NCBI RefSeq assembly: GCF_013393905.1
Contig: NZ_CP040272.1
Location: 2,604,001-2,668,000, forward strand
DNA: 64,000 bases
Direction: 5' to 3'
DNA from: Nostoc sp. C052
GTDB taxonomy: Bacteria > Cyanobacteriota > Cyanobacteriia > Cyanobacteriales > Nostocaceae
Numbering within the stretch: the first letter of the stretch is position 1; each line of letters begins with the position of its first letter. A model generated the notes under the pieces. That model was given only the letters and a program-made list of their open reading frames with translations. It made no database searches and was not told the origin of the DNA. A program made the position numbers and the translations under genes. This document shows positions 17,598-27,450 of the stretch, piece after piece.

Positions 17598-19091
17598 TTA
17601 AAACCGCTGACCTGTGGTAACTTCCAATCTAACTTCTCCTTGGTCGCTAATTCCTAAGTCGCCTCGAATCAACCCAAAGGATGAATTAACTCGCAATCCT
17701 AAGCCGTAACCAAAGCCACTTCCAGGTTTGTTTCGCAGTACTCCTGGTTCGCCTAGTACGCTGTCGCTAGACCCAAAATCGGAAGCGAGGTCAGTAAACA
17801 GAACTCCTCCGATTGACTGAAAGATTGGGAAACGATATTCCAGCGAAGCTAAACCATAACTCCGACCACTGGCGACTTTTCCATAACCGTAACCCCTGAC
17901 AGAATCTAGTCCACCAATATTAAAAGCATCAGCGGGTGGAAAGTCTCCGATAATCGTACCAATTTGGAAATTAATCGCTAACATTTCGGGATTGTCGGTT
18001 GGTTTGCCGTTACCAATCCAATTAACTGGTAAATACTGAATATAATCTCCCTTTAGGCGATTGCTGGAAATATTGCCCAGTCCAATGGGAATCGCTTGTT
18101 CTGTGCTGAGGGTGAGGATTGAGCCTTGAGTCGGATTGTTTCGGCGATCGCGTTGATCTCTGGATACAGCAAATGATACGGTAAATAAGTCATCAATACC
18201 AGTACCGCTCACAGATAAAGGACTCCCTAATCTATCTACCTGTGCAACGTTATATTCGCGATCGCGTAGGCTAATCCTGGTATAATTAAGACTTATAGCT
18301 GTATCCCACTCATCAAAAGATTTTAAAACTCCTACAGAACCGCCAAACCTGCCCTCGCGCACTCTGTCACCGTTAGACAATCTGATATCTTCGTTGAAGG
18401 TTCCCGATATATTACGACTACGAAAGCCACTAAGGGTGTAGCCTAAGCGGTTTGGTTCTTGAGGACGATAACGACTAGTGAATTGACCATGAAATTGGAC
18501 ATCTTTACCACTGATTTGCACAGTTGTATCTAATTTATCGTTAATACCGCCAATATTTGCATCTCTATAACCCAATTGACCGTATAGACCAACATCATCG
18601 TTATTACCGCCTCCGAAAATTAGAGCAGGGAATTCACGCTCTTTGATTTCATAGATGAGATTAACGTTTGTGGTATCTTCTTGTCGATAAACATTGACTT
18701 CATTAAATGACTCTAATCTTCTCAATCGTTGCAAGTCTGCTTCTAGTAAATCTTCACGGAATACCTGACCAGGTTTGAGTTTCAGCAGACCAATGATAAA
18801 ATCTTTTTGAGTGCGTCCTTTAATCGGCTGACCTTTGTCATCGAGTAACTGATCTTTGTTATTCACAAAACGAATCTGAATATCTTTGACAACTCTCTGA
18901 GAAAACTCCACAAACTGAGTATCTACTGGAATTGAACCGATATAATCACCATATTTTGCATATCCTCCCTCCATCTGTAATGTAGGTTCTACGCCATCCT
19001 CGGTAGAAAATTGCGAGTTTGCAATGGCTTCGAGATTTTGCCCACCTACTAACATTACTGCGATCGCAACTACAGCTATTTGAATATGCAT
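17598..19091 (-). CDS. Omp85/BamA-family outer membrane protein, 497 aa
   Basis: The N-terminus has a hydrophobic signal segment (IQIAVVAIAVMLVGG). One or two POTRA-like domains follow (KLKPGQVFREDLLEADLQRL, then INLIYEIKERE-type text). The C-terminal half is a 16-strand barrel of the bacterial surface antigen (D15) family, with NIGGLDSVRGYGYG as the conserved VRGY loop and a terminal Phe. Fewer POTRA domains than BamA suggest a two-partner or lipid/protein export role rather than the main BamA. It sits in the outer membrane and is first in a two-gene unit with the oxygenase. Confidence 0.85.
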   Translation of the reverse strand: MHIQIAVVAIAVMLVGGQNLEAIANSQFSTEDGVEPTLQMEGGYAKYGDYIGSIPVDTQFVEFSQRVVKDIQIRFVNNKDQLLDDKGQPIKGRTQKDFIIGLLKLKPGQVFREDLLEADLQRLRRLESFNEVNVYRQEDTTNVNLIYEIKEREFPALIFGGGNNDDVGLYGQLGYRDANIGGINDKLDTTVQISGKDVQFHGQFTSRYRPQEPNRLGYTLSGFRSRNISGTFNEDIRLSNGDRVREGRFGGSVGVLKSFDEWDTAISLNYTRISLRDREYNVAQVDRLGSPLSVSGTGIDDLFTVSFAVSRDQRDRRNNPTQGSILTLSTEQAIPIGLGNISSNRLKGDYIQYLPVNWIGNGKPTDNPEMLAINFQIGTIIGDFPPADAFNIGGLDSVRGYGYGKVASGRSYGLASLEYRFPIFQSIGGVLFTDLASDFGSSDSVLGEPGVLRNKPGSGFGYGLGLRVNSSFGLIRGDLGISDQGEVRLEVTTGQRF

Positions 19092-19343
19092 AAACCAGGA
19101 GTCAGAATACAGAATTCAGAATTCAGAATACTCTACCCATAAAGAGATAGAGTTGTAATGAGAGAATATTTAATACTAGTTTCGCCCACAATTCTACTTG
19201 CTTTTAACCAATATTCATTACCCACTCGTACAGAATTAATACTGTTAGCGGATAGCTAAGGTTTAGCCCATTCTGACCGGAGACGCTCCGCCTCCGGCTG
19301 CACTCCTAAATTCTGAATTCTTCTTATAAATTAAGCTTTGTCA
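19092..19343. other. Intergenic region with AGAATTC repeats
   Basis: This gap contains tandem CAGAATTCAGAATTCAG text near 19100, GAGACGCTCCGCCTCCGG hairpin text near 19280, and CTGAATTCTTC near 19312. All are common dispersed repeats. It should contain the promoter of the Omp85 gene, but I see no clear consensus. Confidence 0.45.
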
Positions 19344-20150
19344 TTACACCTTTTCTTCAGTAACTAACGTTAGACTAACCCATTCGCCTTTATCGTTGTA
19401 ACTGCGAATCATTCGTTGGCGCAGATTTGGCTGGATTAACCAACCCACTTCCAGAAAAAATGGTTGGCGTAACTGCACCTTGAGAGGAGAAGTTGCAGAA
19501 GCACCATCTGGTAAAAATAATACTTGTACCTGCTTTTCTGGATCTTGGTCAAAGAGAACAATGGGGCCTTTGATGCTAGCAGTTGAGGTAATTGTGCGAT
19601 CGCCAAAAGATGTATTTTGAATTAATCGCCCAGTATCATCAAGTTGTAATTTGAAGATTGTAGAGTAAGTATCAGGCGATCGCCAATCTGGATATATTGT
19701 AATTGCTTCGCCTTGCCATTCTCCCAACAAATCATTTATCTGCAAGGGTGGACGTTCTGCTGCTGGCGTTCCAGCAAGATGTTCTCGAATTAAGATGAGT
19801 TCCTTTAGCTGACCAATATTATCAAACAGTTGCACCAGACGCAAGCGGCGATTTTCATGAACAAAGGCGAGTTCTCCACCAAATTCGGAAAATGGCCCTA
19901 GCTGAATTAAACCTTCAGAAAATGAACCATTTTCAAAAAATAGCAGACCCCCTCCCACAGAACTAAAGTCTCTGACTACATCTTGTCCCGAACGACTCAG
20001 AGTTAGTCGCACTTTCTGGCTATTGTTCAAATGTTCTAGGGAAAGACAACTAGGAGTGTCATTCAAAAGTATTCCTTGGGGAGAAAAATTGGTAAATGAA
20101 CCTTCCCAAACACCGAGATTCTGCAAAAAACATTCCCATTGCGATTTCAT
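19344..20150 (-). CDS. DUF3598 family protein, 268 aa
   Basis: The start MKSQWECFLQNLGVWEGSFT and the later block NDLLGEWQGEAITIYPDW are typical of DUF3598 proteins, which are largely restricted to cyanobacteria and plastids. They appear to form two lipocalin-like beta-barrels. No enzymatic motif or signal peptide is visible. It lies 45 bases downstream of ftsX in the same direction, possibly in one transcript. Function unknown; family assignment from memory of the motif. Confidence 0.75.
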   Translation of the reverse strand: MKSQWECFLQNLGVWEGSFTNFSPQGILLNDTPSCLSLEHLNNSQKVRLTLSRSGQDVVRDFSSVGGGLLFFENGSFSEGLIQLGPFSEFGGELAFVHENRRLRLVQLFDNIGQLKELILIREHLAGTPAAERPPLQINDLLGEWQGEAITIYPDWRSPDTYSTIFKLQLDDTGRLIQNTSFGDRTITSTASIKGPIVLFDQDPEKQVQVLFLPDGASATSPLKVQLRQPFFLEVGWLIQPNLRQRMIRSYNDKGEWVSLTLVTEEKV

Positions 20151-20195
20151 AAAGATTTCTCCCTTTGTCCTTTACCCATGCCCCATGCCCAATGC

Positions 20196-21098
20196 CTATC
20201 CTTTAGCAAAACGTCTGACAGCAAATAAGCTTCCCATTAATCCTACAGCTGCACCGAAGCTCAAAAGAATCAGGGGCAATAATAAAATTTCTCCTGGAGT
20301 GAGTTGCACTCTGTTGGTGATGACTTGGATAAACTCAGGTTGATTGACTAGCAACTTACCGAGAAACTGTTGAATCACAGAAATGAAACTCCAAGCGATC
20401 GCACCACCAACTAAACCAAAGGCAATTCCTTGTAAAATAAACGGCAGGTAAATCCAAACAGAAGTTGCTCCCACTAGCTGCATAATTTCAATTTCTTGGC
20501 GACGCGCCATGACAATTAGCCGAATTGTGGTGGTAGTAACTGCGATCGCTGTTAAAGTCAGAATAATTGTAATTGTGAAAGTAATCCAGTTCAAACCTTG
20601 GTGCAACTGAGCAATGCGTTTGACTGCTTCATCAACATACTGCACCGTTTCAACTCCCCGTAACTTAGCCAACTGGGTTGCTAAGTTTGGCACAACTTGA
20701 GAATTCCGGGCTTTCACCTTTATCTCATCAACCAGAGGATTTTCACCTAGTTGTTGGGTAGCACCTTCAATATCAGAAATTCTCATTTCCTTAACTAACT
20801 TCGTCCAGGCTTCTTCTTTGCTAATGGTTTGTATCCCCGCCACCTCTGGCATTTTGGCGATTAGCGGCTCAATATTTTCCATCCGCGTATCTGGTTCAAG
20901 ATAAACTGATACTTCTAACTGGCTACCAAACTGATAGAGGAGTTTTTCGACTTGCCAAGAGGTTTGCAGACTCAAGCCGAATAAAAACAGTAACACCGTT
21001 ACAGTACTTACAGCTGCCCAATTCATCCAACCCCCTCGCAGTAAACCGAGGAAAGTTTCTTTCAGTAGATAGTCAAGTTTCGTGAGAGATTTAAACAC
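20196..21098 (-). CDS. ftsX: FtsX-like cell division permease
   Basis: The protein has the FtsX plan: a short cytoplasmic N-terminus, one membrane helix (AAVSTVTVLLFLFGLSL), an extracytoplasmic domain with VSVYLEPDTRMENIEPLIAK, and three C-terminal helices, including TITIILTLTAIAVTTTT. MARRQEIEIMQLVGATSVWI is the conserved coupling segment of FtsX permeases. With the ATPase FtsE it controls peptidoglycan hydrolases at division. ftsE is not adjacent here. The 300-residue length is normal. Confidence 0.92.
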   Translation of the reverse strand: MFKSLTKLDYLLKETFLGLLRGGWMNWAAVSTVTVLLFLFGLSLQTSWQVEKLLYQFGSQLEVSVYLEPDTRMENIEPLIAKMPEVAGIQTISKEEAWTKLVKEMRISDIEGATQQLGENPLVDEIKVKARNSQVVPNLATQLAKLRGVETVQYVDEAVKRIAQLHQGLNWITFTITIILTLTAIAVTTTTIRLIVMARRQEIEIMQLVGATSVWIYLPFILQGIAFGLVGGAIAWSFISVIQQFLGKLLVNQPEFIQVITNRVQLTPGEILLLPLILLSFGAAVGLMGSLFAVRRFAKG

Positions 21099-21172
21099 AA
21101 ATCACCCCAGTCAATAATTCGTAATTCGTAATTCATAGTTCCCAATTTCCAATAGACATCTCCGAAAAACAA

Positions 21173-21203
21173 TGTAGAGACGTAGCAGTGCTACGTCTCT
21201 ACA
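21173..21203. repeat. Perfect 15-bp inverted repeat
   Basis: TGTAGAGACGTAGCA, one spacer base, then the exact complement TGCTACGTCTCTACA. It lies between the divergent ftsX and def genes. Related GTAGAGACGCGATAAAT text occurs near 48790 and 58135, which marks it as a dispersed repeat rather than a site specific to these genes. Confidence 0.75.
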
Positions 21204-21325
21204 AGGGTTCTGGGTAACGCATATTTAATTTGTGGAGATGCCCAATGCCCAATGCCCAATTCCCCACTCCTCAACTTGATAGAATTAAAATAGTAGGAAT
21301 TTTCACCATCTAGCCATCAAGACTC

Positions 21326-21889
21326 ATGCCTTCTGAAATTGCTGTAGAGAAAAAAAAGTTAAAAAATCCACCTTTGGAGCTTCATTATTTAGGCGATCGC
21401 GTGTTGCGTCAAGCTGCAAAGCGAATTTCTAAAGTAGATGATGAACTTCGCCAAATAGTGCGCGAAATGCTGCAAACTATGTACAGCAAAGATGGCATTG
21501 GTTTGGCTGCACCCCAAGTAGGAATTCACAAACAATTAATTGTCATCGACCTAGAACCAGAAAACGCAGCTAATCAGCCTTTGGTGTTGATTAACCCCAC
21601 CATTAAACAAGTCAGCCGCGACCTCTGTGTTGCTGAAGAAGGATGCTTAAGCATTCCCAATGTATTCCTAGAAGTGAAGCGCCCCGAAGTCGTGGAAATC
21701 GCCTATAAAGACGAATACGGTCGTCCCCGGACATTAAAGGCTAGTGACCTTTTGGGACGCTGCATTCAGCACGAGATGGATCACCTCAACGGTGTGGTAT
21801 TTGTAGACCGTGTGGAAAACTCCTTGACTTTAGCCCAGGAGCTATCTAAGAATGGCTTCTCGTATCAAGCGGTGAAACCAATAGCATAA
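21326..21889 (+). CDS. def: Peptide deformylase
   Basis: Peptide deformylase removes the N-formyl group from new proteins. All three conserved motifs are present: GIGLAAPQVG (motif 1), EEGCLSIP with the metal-binding Cys (motif 2), and QHEMDHLNG with the HExxH histidines and glutamate (motif 3). The 187-residue length fits the bacterial type with a short N-terminal extension. The gene is followed 11 bases later by a small membrane protein gene. Confidence 0.97.
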   Translation: MPSEIAVEKKKLKNPPLELHYLGDRVLRQAAKRISKVDDELRQIVREMLQTMYSKDGIGLAAPQVGIHKQLIVIDLEPENAANQPLVLINPTIKQVSRDLCVAEEGCLSIPNVFLEVKRPEVVEIAYKDEYGRPRTLKASDLLGRCIQHEMDHLNGVVFVDRVENSLTLAQELSKNGFSYQAVKPIA

Positions 21890-21900
21890 GGGGGCTAGTA

Positions 21901-22104
21901 GTGTATTTAACTCCAAAAAGCAGTTTATTTCTGGGTGGTTCTTGTGTAAGTGCGATCGCCGCCGTTGGTTCGATTTTTGAACTCGGTTACGGGCAACCAG
22001 ATTTTGGTGTCACAGCCACGGCGATTATTCTGGTATTGAGCATTCCACTCACAGGATTATTTTTCTTTGCCGCAGTTAAGGAAGCAAGGGCTAACATGAA
22101 ATAA
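21901..22104 (+). CDS. Small two-helix membrane protein, 67 aa
   Basis: The frame starts at GTG 21901, eleven bases after the def stop, and encodes two hydrophobic helices (SSLFLGGSCVSAIAAVGSIF and TAIILVLSIPLTGLFFFAAV) and a short charged tail. The tight spacing and the shared downstream terminator suggest cotranscription with def. I take it to be a conserved cyanobacterial small membrane protein; no function can be assigned. Confidence 0.75.
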   Translation: MYLTPKSSLFLGGSCVSAIAAVGSIFELGYGQPDFGVTATAIILVLSIPLTGLFFFAAVKEARANMK

Positions 22105-22119
22105 GCATCAGGTACATAA

Positions 22120-22175
22120 AAAAGGTAAAGGGATGAATCAAAAAGGCAAAATTCATTCTTTTACCTTTTATTTTT
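22120..22175 (+). terminator. Rho-independent terminator of the def unit
   Basis: AAAAGGTAAAGGGATGAAT can pair, with two mismatches, with ATTCATTCTTTTACCTTTT (22151-22169), followed by ATTTTT. It is placed 15 bases after the stop of the small membrane protein gene. Confidence 0.75.
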
Positions 22176-22289
22176 GCTCTCCATCGTAAATAAAAAGGTT
22201 TAAGGCCCCAAGCATTGCACGTAGCGCTAGTTTCTGTCGGGGTTATATCCCCATCTGAAAAATGTCTTTAAATTTTAAATTTTAAATTT

Positions 22290-25200
22290 TTAATTGTTAA
22301 CTTCCACTGCCCCTAAAGCTTTTAGCGTCACTAACTGCGCTGCGGTTAACCCTGTAACCCCGGTGATATTCATTCCTTCGTAGGGTCGTGGCGATCGCAG
22401 TGTTTTTACACACTCACCCGTCGATACATCCCAAAGCTTAATTGTCTCATCTTGGCTACCACAAATCAGGGTTTGACCATCGGGACTAAAGGCAACCGAT
22501 CTTACCCAATTAGCCCCTGGCAAGGTTTTCAGGCACTTGCCATTGTAGACATCCCATAATTTTACTGTTTGGTCTTCACTAGCACTAGCTAAAGTCTGTC
22601 CATCGGGACTAAAGGCAACTGACCAGACTCGATTTGTATGTTCTTGCAAGGTTGTCAAGCACTTGCCCATATAAATATCCCATAACTTCACTGTTTGGTC
22701 ATCACTGCCACTAGCTAAAGTCTGACCATCTGGGCTGAAAGTAACCGACCTGATGCGATTGCTATGTCCCTCTAAAATTTGGATACATTTTCCTGTATAA
22801 ATATCCCATAACCTGACTCTTTGGTTTTCACTGCCACTAGCTAAAGTTTGACCATCGGGACTAAAGGCAACCGATCTTACCCAACTGGTATGCCCTTTCA
22901 AGGTTTGGAGACACTTTCCGGTGTGGACATCCCATAATTTCACTGTTTGGTCGTCACTGCCGCTAGCTAAAATTTGACCATTGGGACTAAAAGCAACTGA
23001 CCTAATGCGATTGGTATGTTGCTGCAATTTTCTGAGGCATTGTCCCGTCTGAACATCCCATAATTTAATGGTTTGTTTTTCGCTACCGCTAGCTAAAATT
23101 TGACCATCAGGACTGAAGGCAATTGACCGTACCCAACTGTTATGCCCCTCCAGAATTTTGATAAATTTATCGTTGCGGACATCCCATAATTTTACTGTTT
23201 GCTTTTCACTGCCACTAGCCAAAGTTTGACCATCGGGACTGAAGGCAACTGACCTAACCCGATTGCTATGCCCCTGCAAGGTTGTCAAAGATTTACCATT
23301 TTGGACATTCCATAACTTCACTGTTTGGTTTTCACTACCACTAGCTAAAGTTTGACCATCGGGACTGAAAGCAACTGACCGTACCCGATTAGTATGTCCC
23401 TGAAAGGTTTTCAGGCATTTACCATCACGAACATCCCATAACTTCACTGTCGGGTCGTCACCACCGCTAGCTAAAGTTTGCCCATCGGGACTAAAGGCAA
23501 CTGACCATACCCGATTGGTATGTCCTTGTAAAGTTTTCAGACATTTACCATCATGAACATCCCATAATTTTACGGTTTGGTCATCACTGCCAGTAGCTAA
23601 AATTTCCCCATCGGGACTAAAAGCAACTGACCGTACCCAACTGCTATGCCCCTGTAAGGTTTTCAGGCATTTTCCATCACGAACATCCCATAATTTTACG
23701 GTTTGCTTTTCACTACAACTAGCCAAAGTTTGACCATCGGGACTAAAAGCTACTGACATAATTCGATTGGTATTTCCCTGCAAAGTTATCAGGCACTTAC
23801 CATTGCGGACATCCCATAATTTCACTGTTTGGTCTTCACTGCCACTAGCCAAAGTTTGACCATCGGGACTAAAGGCAACTGACCTGACCCAATTGCTATG
23901 TCCCTGCAAAGTTATCAGGCATTTACCATCATGAACATCCCATAACTTCACTGTTTGGTCATCACTGCCACTAGCTAAAGTTTGCCCATCGGGACTAAAA
24001 GCTACTGATTTTACCCAACTGCTATGTCCAATGCAGCTAAAAAGTAGCTTGCCATCGTCAACTTGCCACAAGTAAGTCTTGCCATCAGCATCACCTGTAG
24101 CCAAAAGTTTTCCATTGGGGCTAAATGCTACTGACGAAATACTAACTAAAGTTTCTGCAAAAACGGACTTAGCTAAATCAGTATTGGTAAAATTCACTCG
24201 ATGCAAATTCACACTTTGTAAATATGCTTGCCAAATAATTAAGTTAGAAAAGTCATAGCCGCTAAAATCAGTTTGTAATTGACAAAGGATATTTAGCAGA
24301 TTTCCACCTGCATAAGCTGCTGTTTGGGGAACCTGTCGCAGATACAATAAAATTTGATATAGATGATGTTCAATATTTTTAGCATATCTAAAAATATTTA
24401 ATAATCTATCGATGATTGGTTTAATAATCAGGGTAATTTGAGTGTTTCTAATATAATCTTTTGCCGTTGCTTCCATTAAAGCATGGCTCATAAATAGTCT
24501 CAGATCGCGAGTGGTAATTTCGTGACAAACCTGTTCAACCAGTCGGTCGGTAATGTATTCCATCACCACAGACTGGAGAGTGAAAATTGCTTTTCTTTGT
24601 TCAATTAGCGATCGCCGCCGCAGTGATTCTAGTGCTTCCATCATTTCCCTTTTAGGCAAGGGACGCACAATATCATTGAGCAATTCGTCTAGAGAAACTA
24701 ATTCACGTTTGATTGCTAGCCAATAAATTATTTCTTTTTCGATCTCTGATAACCGCTCAAATTGCTGGTCTAGTAAATTTCGGGTGTCGCCAAAAATAAT
24801 CTCACCTTCAGCCAGAAAAGCAGCAATATCACCACCAAATAACTCCCGAATTGGTTGAGAAACTAGCTTTAACGCCAAGGGATTACCAGAATATTTCTCA
24901 ACTAGTTTGGCCCATTCTTGTGGTGAACCAAATAACCCTTTATCTTGGAGAATTTCTTGCCCTTCTGTTTGTTCTAAACCGACTAATGATAATGTTCTAA
25001 CTGGTGATTCTTGTCCTTCTAAAGGAGCAAATTCTTTTGGTTTTTCGCGAGATGTCAGCACCAAACAGCTTTGATGTAGTTCTTCTCCTACCCGTTGCAG
25101 TAGTTGACCATAATCTTCATATTCATGTCTATAGTGTCCGGCGCGATCGCCTTCTTGTAAAATTGTCTCTGTATTATCAAATACCACAAGACAACGATGC

Positions 25201-25811
25201 TCTCGTAAATAATGAATCAGCAGTGTTACTCTACCATCTATGCTTTCTGGCAAATCTGTTTCTCTTTCATCAGATAAAAATCCGATCAGGTTTGCTAACA
25301 TCTCGGCTACAGGTGGCGCATTGCGGAGACTTCGCCAAATCAAATACTCAAAGTTTTCCTGAACTTCCTTTGCCAGTTTCACGGATAAAGCGGTTTTGCC
25401 AATTCCGCCCATTCCCAATATGGCCACTAGTCGGCAATTATCCTCGATCAACCACTGCTGTAGCTGAGACAATTCTGCTATGCGTCCCCGAAAAAAGCAG
25501 ACACCAGGCGCTTCACCCCAATCTTGGCGATTTTGGGTAATGGATTTTTCATTCAATAAAGATGCTTGATACTCAGATTCAATAACTTGCTGTAACTTAG
25601 TGAGCTTACCTGGGCCACTACCAATAACATTAAATTTCTTGTAAACTTCACTTAATCTTTTGCGTACTGCTTCGGCACTGATTGCCAATTTTTTCGCGAT
25701 CGCATTTGGCGATTGTCCCTCAACAGCATATAAAAACACTTCGATCTCGCTGCTAGACAAGCACTGTTTTTCGGCGAAAGCCAAAAGAACATTTTCGGGA
25801 ATGACACTCAT
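22290..25811 (-). CDS. HTH-STAND (NB-ARC) protein with 14 WD40 repeats
   Basis: Three parts are visible. An N-terminal helix-turn-helix-like domain (SEIEVFLYAVEGQSPNAIAK and KRLSEVYKKFNVIG) matches the vMAP-N/LuxR-like starts of cyanobacterial STAND proteins. An NB-ARC ATPase follows, with Walker A GMGGIGKT at about residue 135 and Walker B CLVVFDNTE. Fourteen WD40 repeats from about residue 560 to the end could form two seven-bladed propellers. I chose ATG 25811; the frame extends to a GTG at 25829. A perfect 13-bp palindrome lies just upstream. Such proteins sense an unknown ligand through the propeller; cytoplasmic signalling or defence are both possible. Confidence 0.9.
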   Translation of the reverse strand: MSVIPENVLLAFAEKQCLSSSEIEVFLYAVEGQSPNAIAKKLAISAEAVRKRLSEVYKKFNVIGSGPGKLTKLQQVIESEYQASLLNEKSITQNRQDWGEAPGVCFFRGRIAELSQLQQWLIEDNCRLVAILGMGGIGKTALSVKLAKEVQENFEYLIWRSLRNAPPVAEMLANLIGFLSDERETDLPESIDGRVTLLIHYLREHRCLVVFDNTETILQEGDRAGHYRHEYEDYGQLLQRVGEELHQSCLVLTSREKPKEFAPLEGQESPVRTLSLVGLEQTEGQEILQDKGLFGSPQEWAKLVEKYSGNPLALKLVSQPIRELFGGDIAAFLAEGEIIFGDTRNLLDQQFERLSEIEKEIIYWLAIKRELVSLDELLNDIVRPLPKREMMEALESLRRRSLIEQRKAIFTLQSVVMEYITDRLVEQVCHEITTRDLRLFMSHALMEATAKDYIRNTQITLIIKPIIDRLLNIFRYAKNIEHHLYQILLYLRQVPQTAAYAGGNLLNILCQLQTDFSGYDFSNLIIWQAYLQSVNLHRVNFTNTDLAKSVFAETLVSISSVAFSPNGKLLATGDADGKTYLWQVDDGKLLFSCIGHSSWVKSVAFSPDGQTLASGSDDQTVKLWDVHDGKCLITLQGHSNWVRSVAFSPDGQTLASGSEDQTVKLWDVRNGKCLITLQGNTNRIMSVAFSPDGQTLASCSEKQTVKLWDVRDGKCLKTLQGHSSWVRSVAFSPDGEILATGSDDQTVKLWDVHDGKCLKTLQGHTNRVWSVAFSPDGQTLASGGDDPTVKLWDVRDGKCLKTFQGHTNRVRSVAFSPDGQTLASGSENQTVKLWNVQNGKSLTTLQGHSNRVRSVAFSPDGQTLASGSEKQTVKLWDVRNDKFIKILEGHNSWVRSIAFSPDGQILASGSEKQTIKLWDVQTGQCLRKLQQHTNRIRSVAFSPNGQILASGSDDQTVKLWDVHTGKCLQTLKGHTSWVRSVAFSPDGQTLASGSENQRVRLWDIYTGKCIQILEGHSNRIRSVTFSPDGQTLASGSDDQTVKLWDIYMGKCLTTLQEHTNRVWSVAFSPDGQTLASASEDQTVKLWDVYNGKCLKTLPGANWVRSVAFSPDGQTLICGSQDETIKLWDVSTGECVKTLRSPRPYEGMNITGVTGLTAAQLVTLKALGAVEVNN

Positions 25812-25837
25812 ACTCACACAAAGACACACTACAAACT

Positions 25838-25866
25838 AATGTTATCTCACATAGTGAGATAACATT
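25838..25866 (-). promoter_or_regulatory. Perfect palindrome upstream of the STAND/WD40 gene
   Basis: AATGTTATCTCAC and its exact complement GTGAGATAACATT are separated by ATA. The site ends 27 bases before the chosen ATG and 9 before the alternative GTG. It could be an operator bound by a dimeric regulator, possibly the HTH domain of the gene itself, or a hairpin in the 5' leader of the mRNA. Confidence 0.55.
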
Positions 25867-26103
25867 ACTGCCAATCTCGTATCCCCTCAATATTTCGGGG
25901 TAGACATTTGTTGCTCTGGGAATGCTTTCTTGGGCTTTGTCGTTCTTTTTCTGATGAGGTGCGCGATCGCGCCAATGAGTTTATTGTACCTCACTTAAAG
26001 AGTGCTGAGTAACGAGTGCTGAGTTTAGGATTTAGGATTTAGGAGTTAAAAATTTATTATTCTCCCCCTGCTCCCTGCCTCCCCTGCATTATCCCAACGA
26101 TAA

Positions 26104-27450
26104 TTATTTACGCTGACTTTGTGCGACTGGCTGCACATGCAAGCCCTCTGTCTCATCAACCGTAGGAGTGGCAATCAGCGATTCATTTCCTGTCAGACCT
26201 GATGTAATTTCTACTTCAGTACCATAATCTCGCCCAACGGCAACTTTTTGATAATGCACTGTGTGGTCTTTAGTTACTGTTGCTACCTGCGTACCTCCGG
26301 CATTAACGACTAAAACACTATCTGGCACAACAAAGGGAGGATTGGCGCGGTTAATGGCAAATCTGACATTGGCATACATCCCAGGTCGCAACGTCGCGTC
26401 TGAATTGCGTACTTCTAATTGTGTCAGCAAAGTGCGAGTAGTTGGATCTATAGCGTTGCTAGTACGCACTACTTTACCCGTAAACACTCGTTGGGGTAAC
26501 TCTCTAACTGTAATTTGTGCTGTTTGTCCAGTTTGAAGTGACTGTGATAAACTCTGTGGAACACTCACATTTACCTTTAGATTGTCATAAGCGGCAATAG
26601 TATAAAGGCTGCTATTGCTAGTGTTGCTGGTACTGGTGTTGCCATTACCTGCTGAAATCAAAACACCTGTATTGACGTTACGTGCAGTAATCACTCCTGC
26701 GAAGGGAGCAGTGACTTTCTTATAAGACTGCAAGACGGTATTACGCTGGAAGTTTGCTTGACTTGCGTAGGCGTTAGCTTGCGCTGCATTGATGTTGGCA
26801 GAGTCAGAATTAACGGTGTTTTGTGCTGCCTCAACGCTAGCAAGATTAGCTTGATATGTGGCATATTTTGTATCTGCATCTTGTTGAGCAACTGCACCTT
26901 GCTTCACAAGAACTTGCCAACGCTCCCAACTCTGACGTGCTATCAAGAGATTAGCGCGGGCTTGCTTCAAATCAGAAACACCTTTAGCTAAATTAGCACG
27001 AGCTTGAGACACATTGGCTTGTGCTTGCACTAACTCTGCCTTCGCTTGTAGAACTTGCTGATCGGTATCTGGGGAATCAATCTCTGCCAACAACTGACCG
27101 GCTCGGACGCGATCGCCAATATCTGCATACCACCGCCGTAAATAGCCAGTACTGCGAGCGTAGATGGTCGTTTGATTTAGGGCTACAACATTGCCAGGTA
27201 GTTCCACTTTCGTAGCACCAGTAGCGCGACGGGGAGCGATCACGTTCACTGAGGGTACTGTGCTTGCTTCCTTTACTGCTGCTTGTAATTCTGACTTTTG
27301 GCCCAACCGGGGTAGAATGCCGATGGCCAGTAAACTACCAAAAAAAACAGCACCAATTACAGCCCAACCAATTCCACCGATGCCGCGTTTTTGTTTTTTA
27401 GAAGTCTTTTGTTCTTCAGAATCAGGAGATGGACGATGTTGAGAATCCAT
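26104..27450 (-). CDS. RND efflux membrane fusion protein (periplasmic adaptor), 448 aa
   Basis: One N-terminal membrane helix (GWAVIGAVFFGSLLAIGIL) anchors the protein. It is followed by the lipoyl half-motif RRWYADIGDRVRAGQLLAEI, a long alpha-hairpin rich in QA/RA (ELVQAQANVSQARANL), and the second half KKVTAPFAGVITARNVNTG. The beta-barrel and membrane-proximal domains follow (LRPGMYANVRFAI). Such adaptors link an inner membrane RND pump to an outer membrane TolC channel. It lies downstream of the RND pump gene in the same direction, separated by about 450 bases of repeats. Confidence 0.93.
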   Translation of the reverse strand: MDSQHRPSPDSEEQKTSKKQKRGIGGIGWAVIGAVFFGSLLAIGILPRLGQKSELQAAVKEASTVPSVNVIAPRRATGATKVELPGNVVALNQTTIYARSTGYLRRWYADIGDRVRAGQLLAEIDSPDTDQQVLQAKAELVQAQANVSQARANLAKGVSDLKQARANLLIARQSWERWQVLVKQGAVAQQDADTKYATYQANLASVEAAQNTVNSDSANINAAQANAYASQANFQRNTVLQSYKKVTAPFAGVITARNVNTGVLISAGNGNTSTSNTSNSSLYTIAAYDNLKVNVSVPQSLSQSLQTGQTAQITVRELPQRVFTGKVVRTSNAIDPTTRTLLTQLEVRNSDATLRPGMYANVRFAINRANPPFVVPDSVLVVNAGGTQVATVTKDHTVHYQKVAVGRDYGTEVEITSGLTGNESLIATPTVDETEGLHVQPVAQSQRK

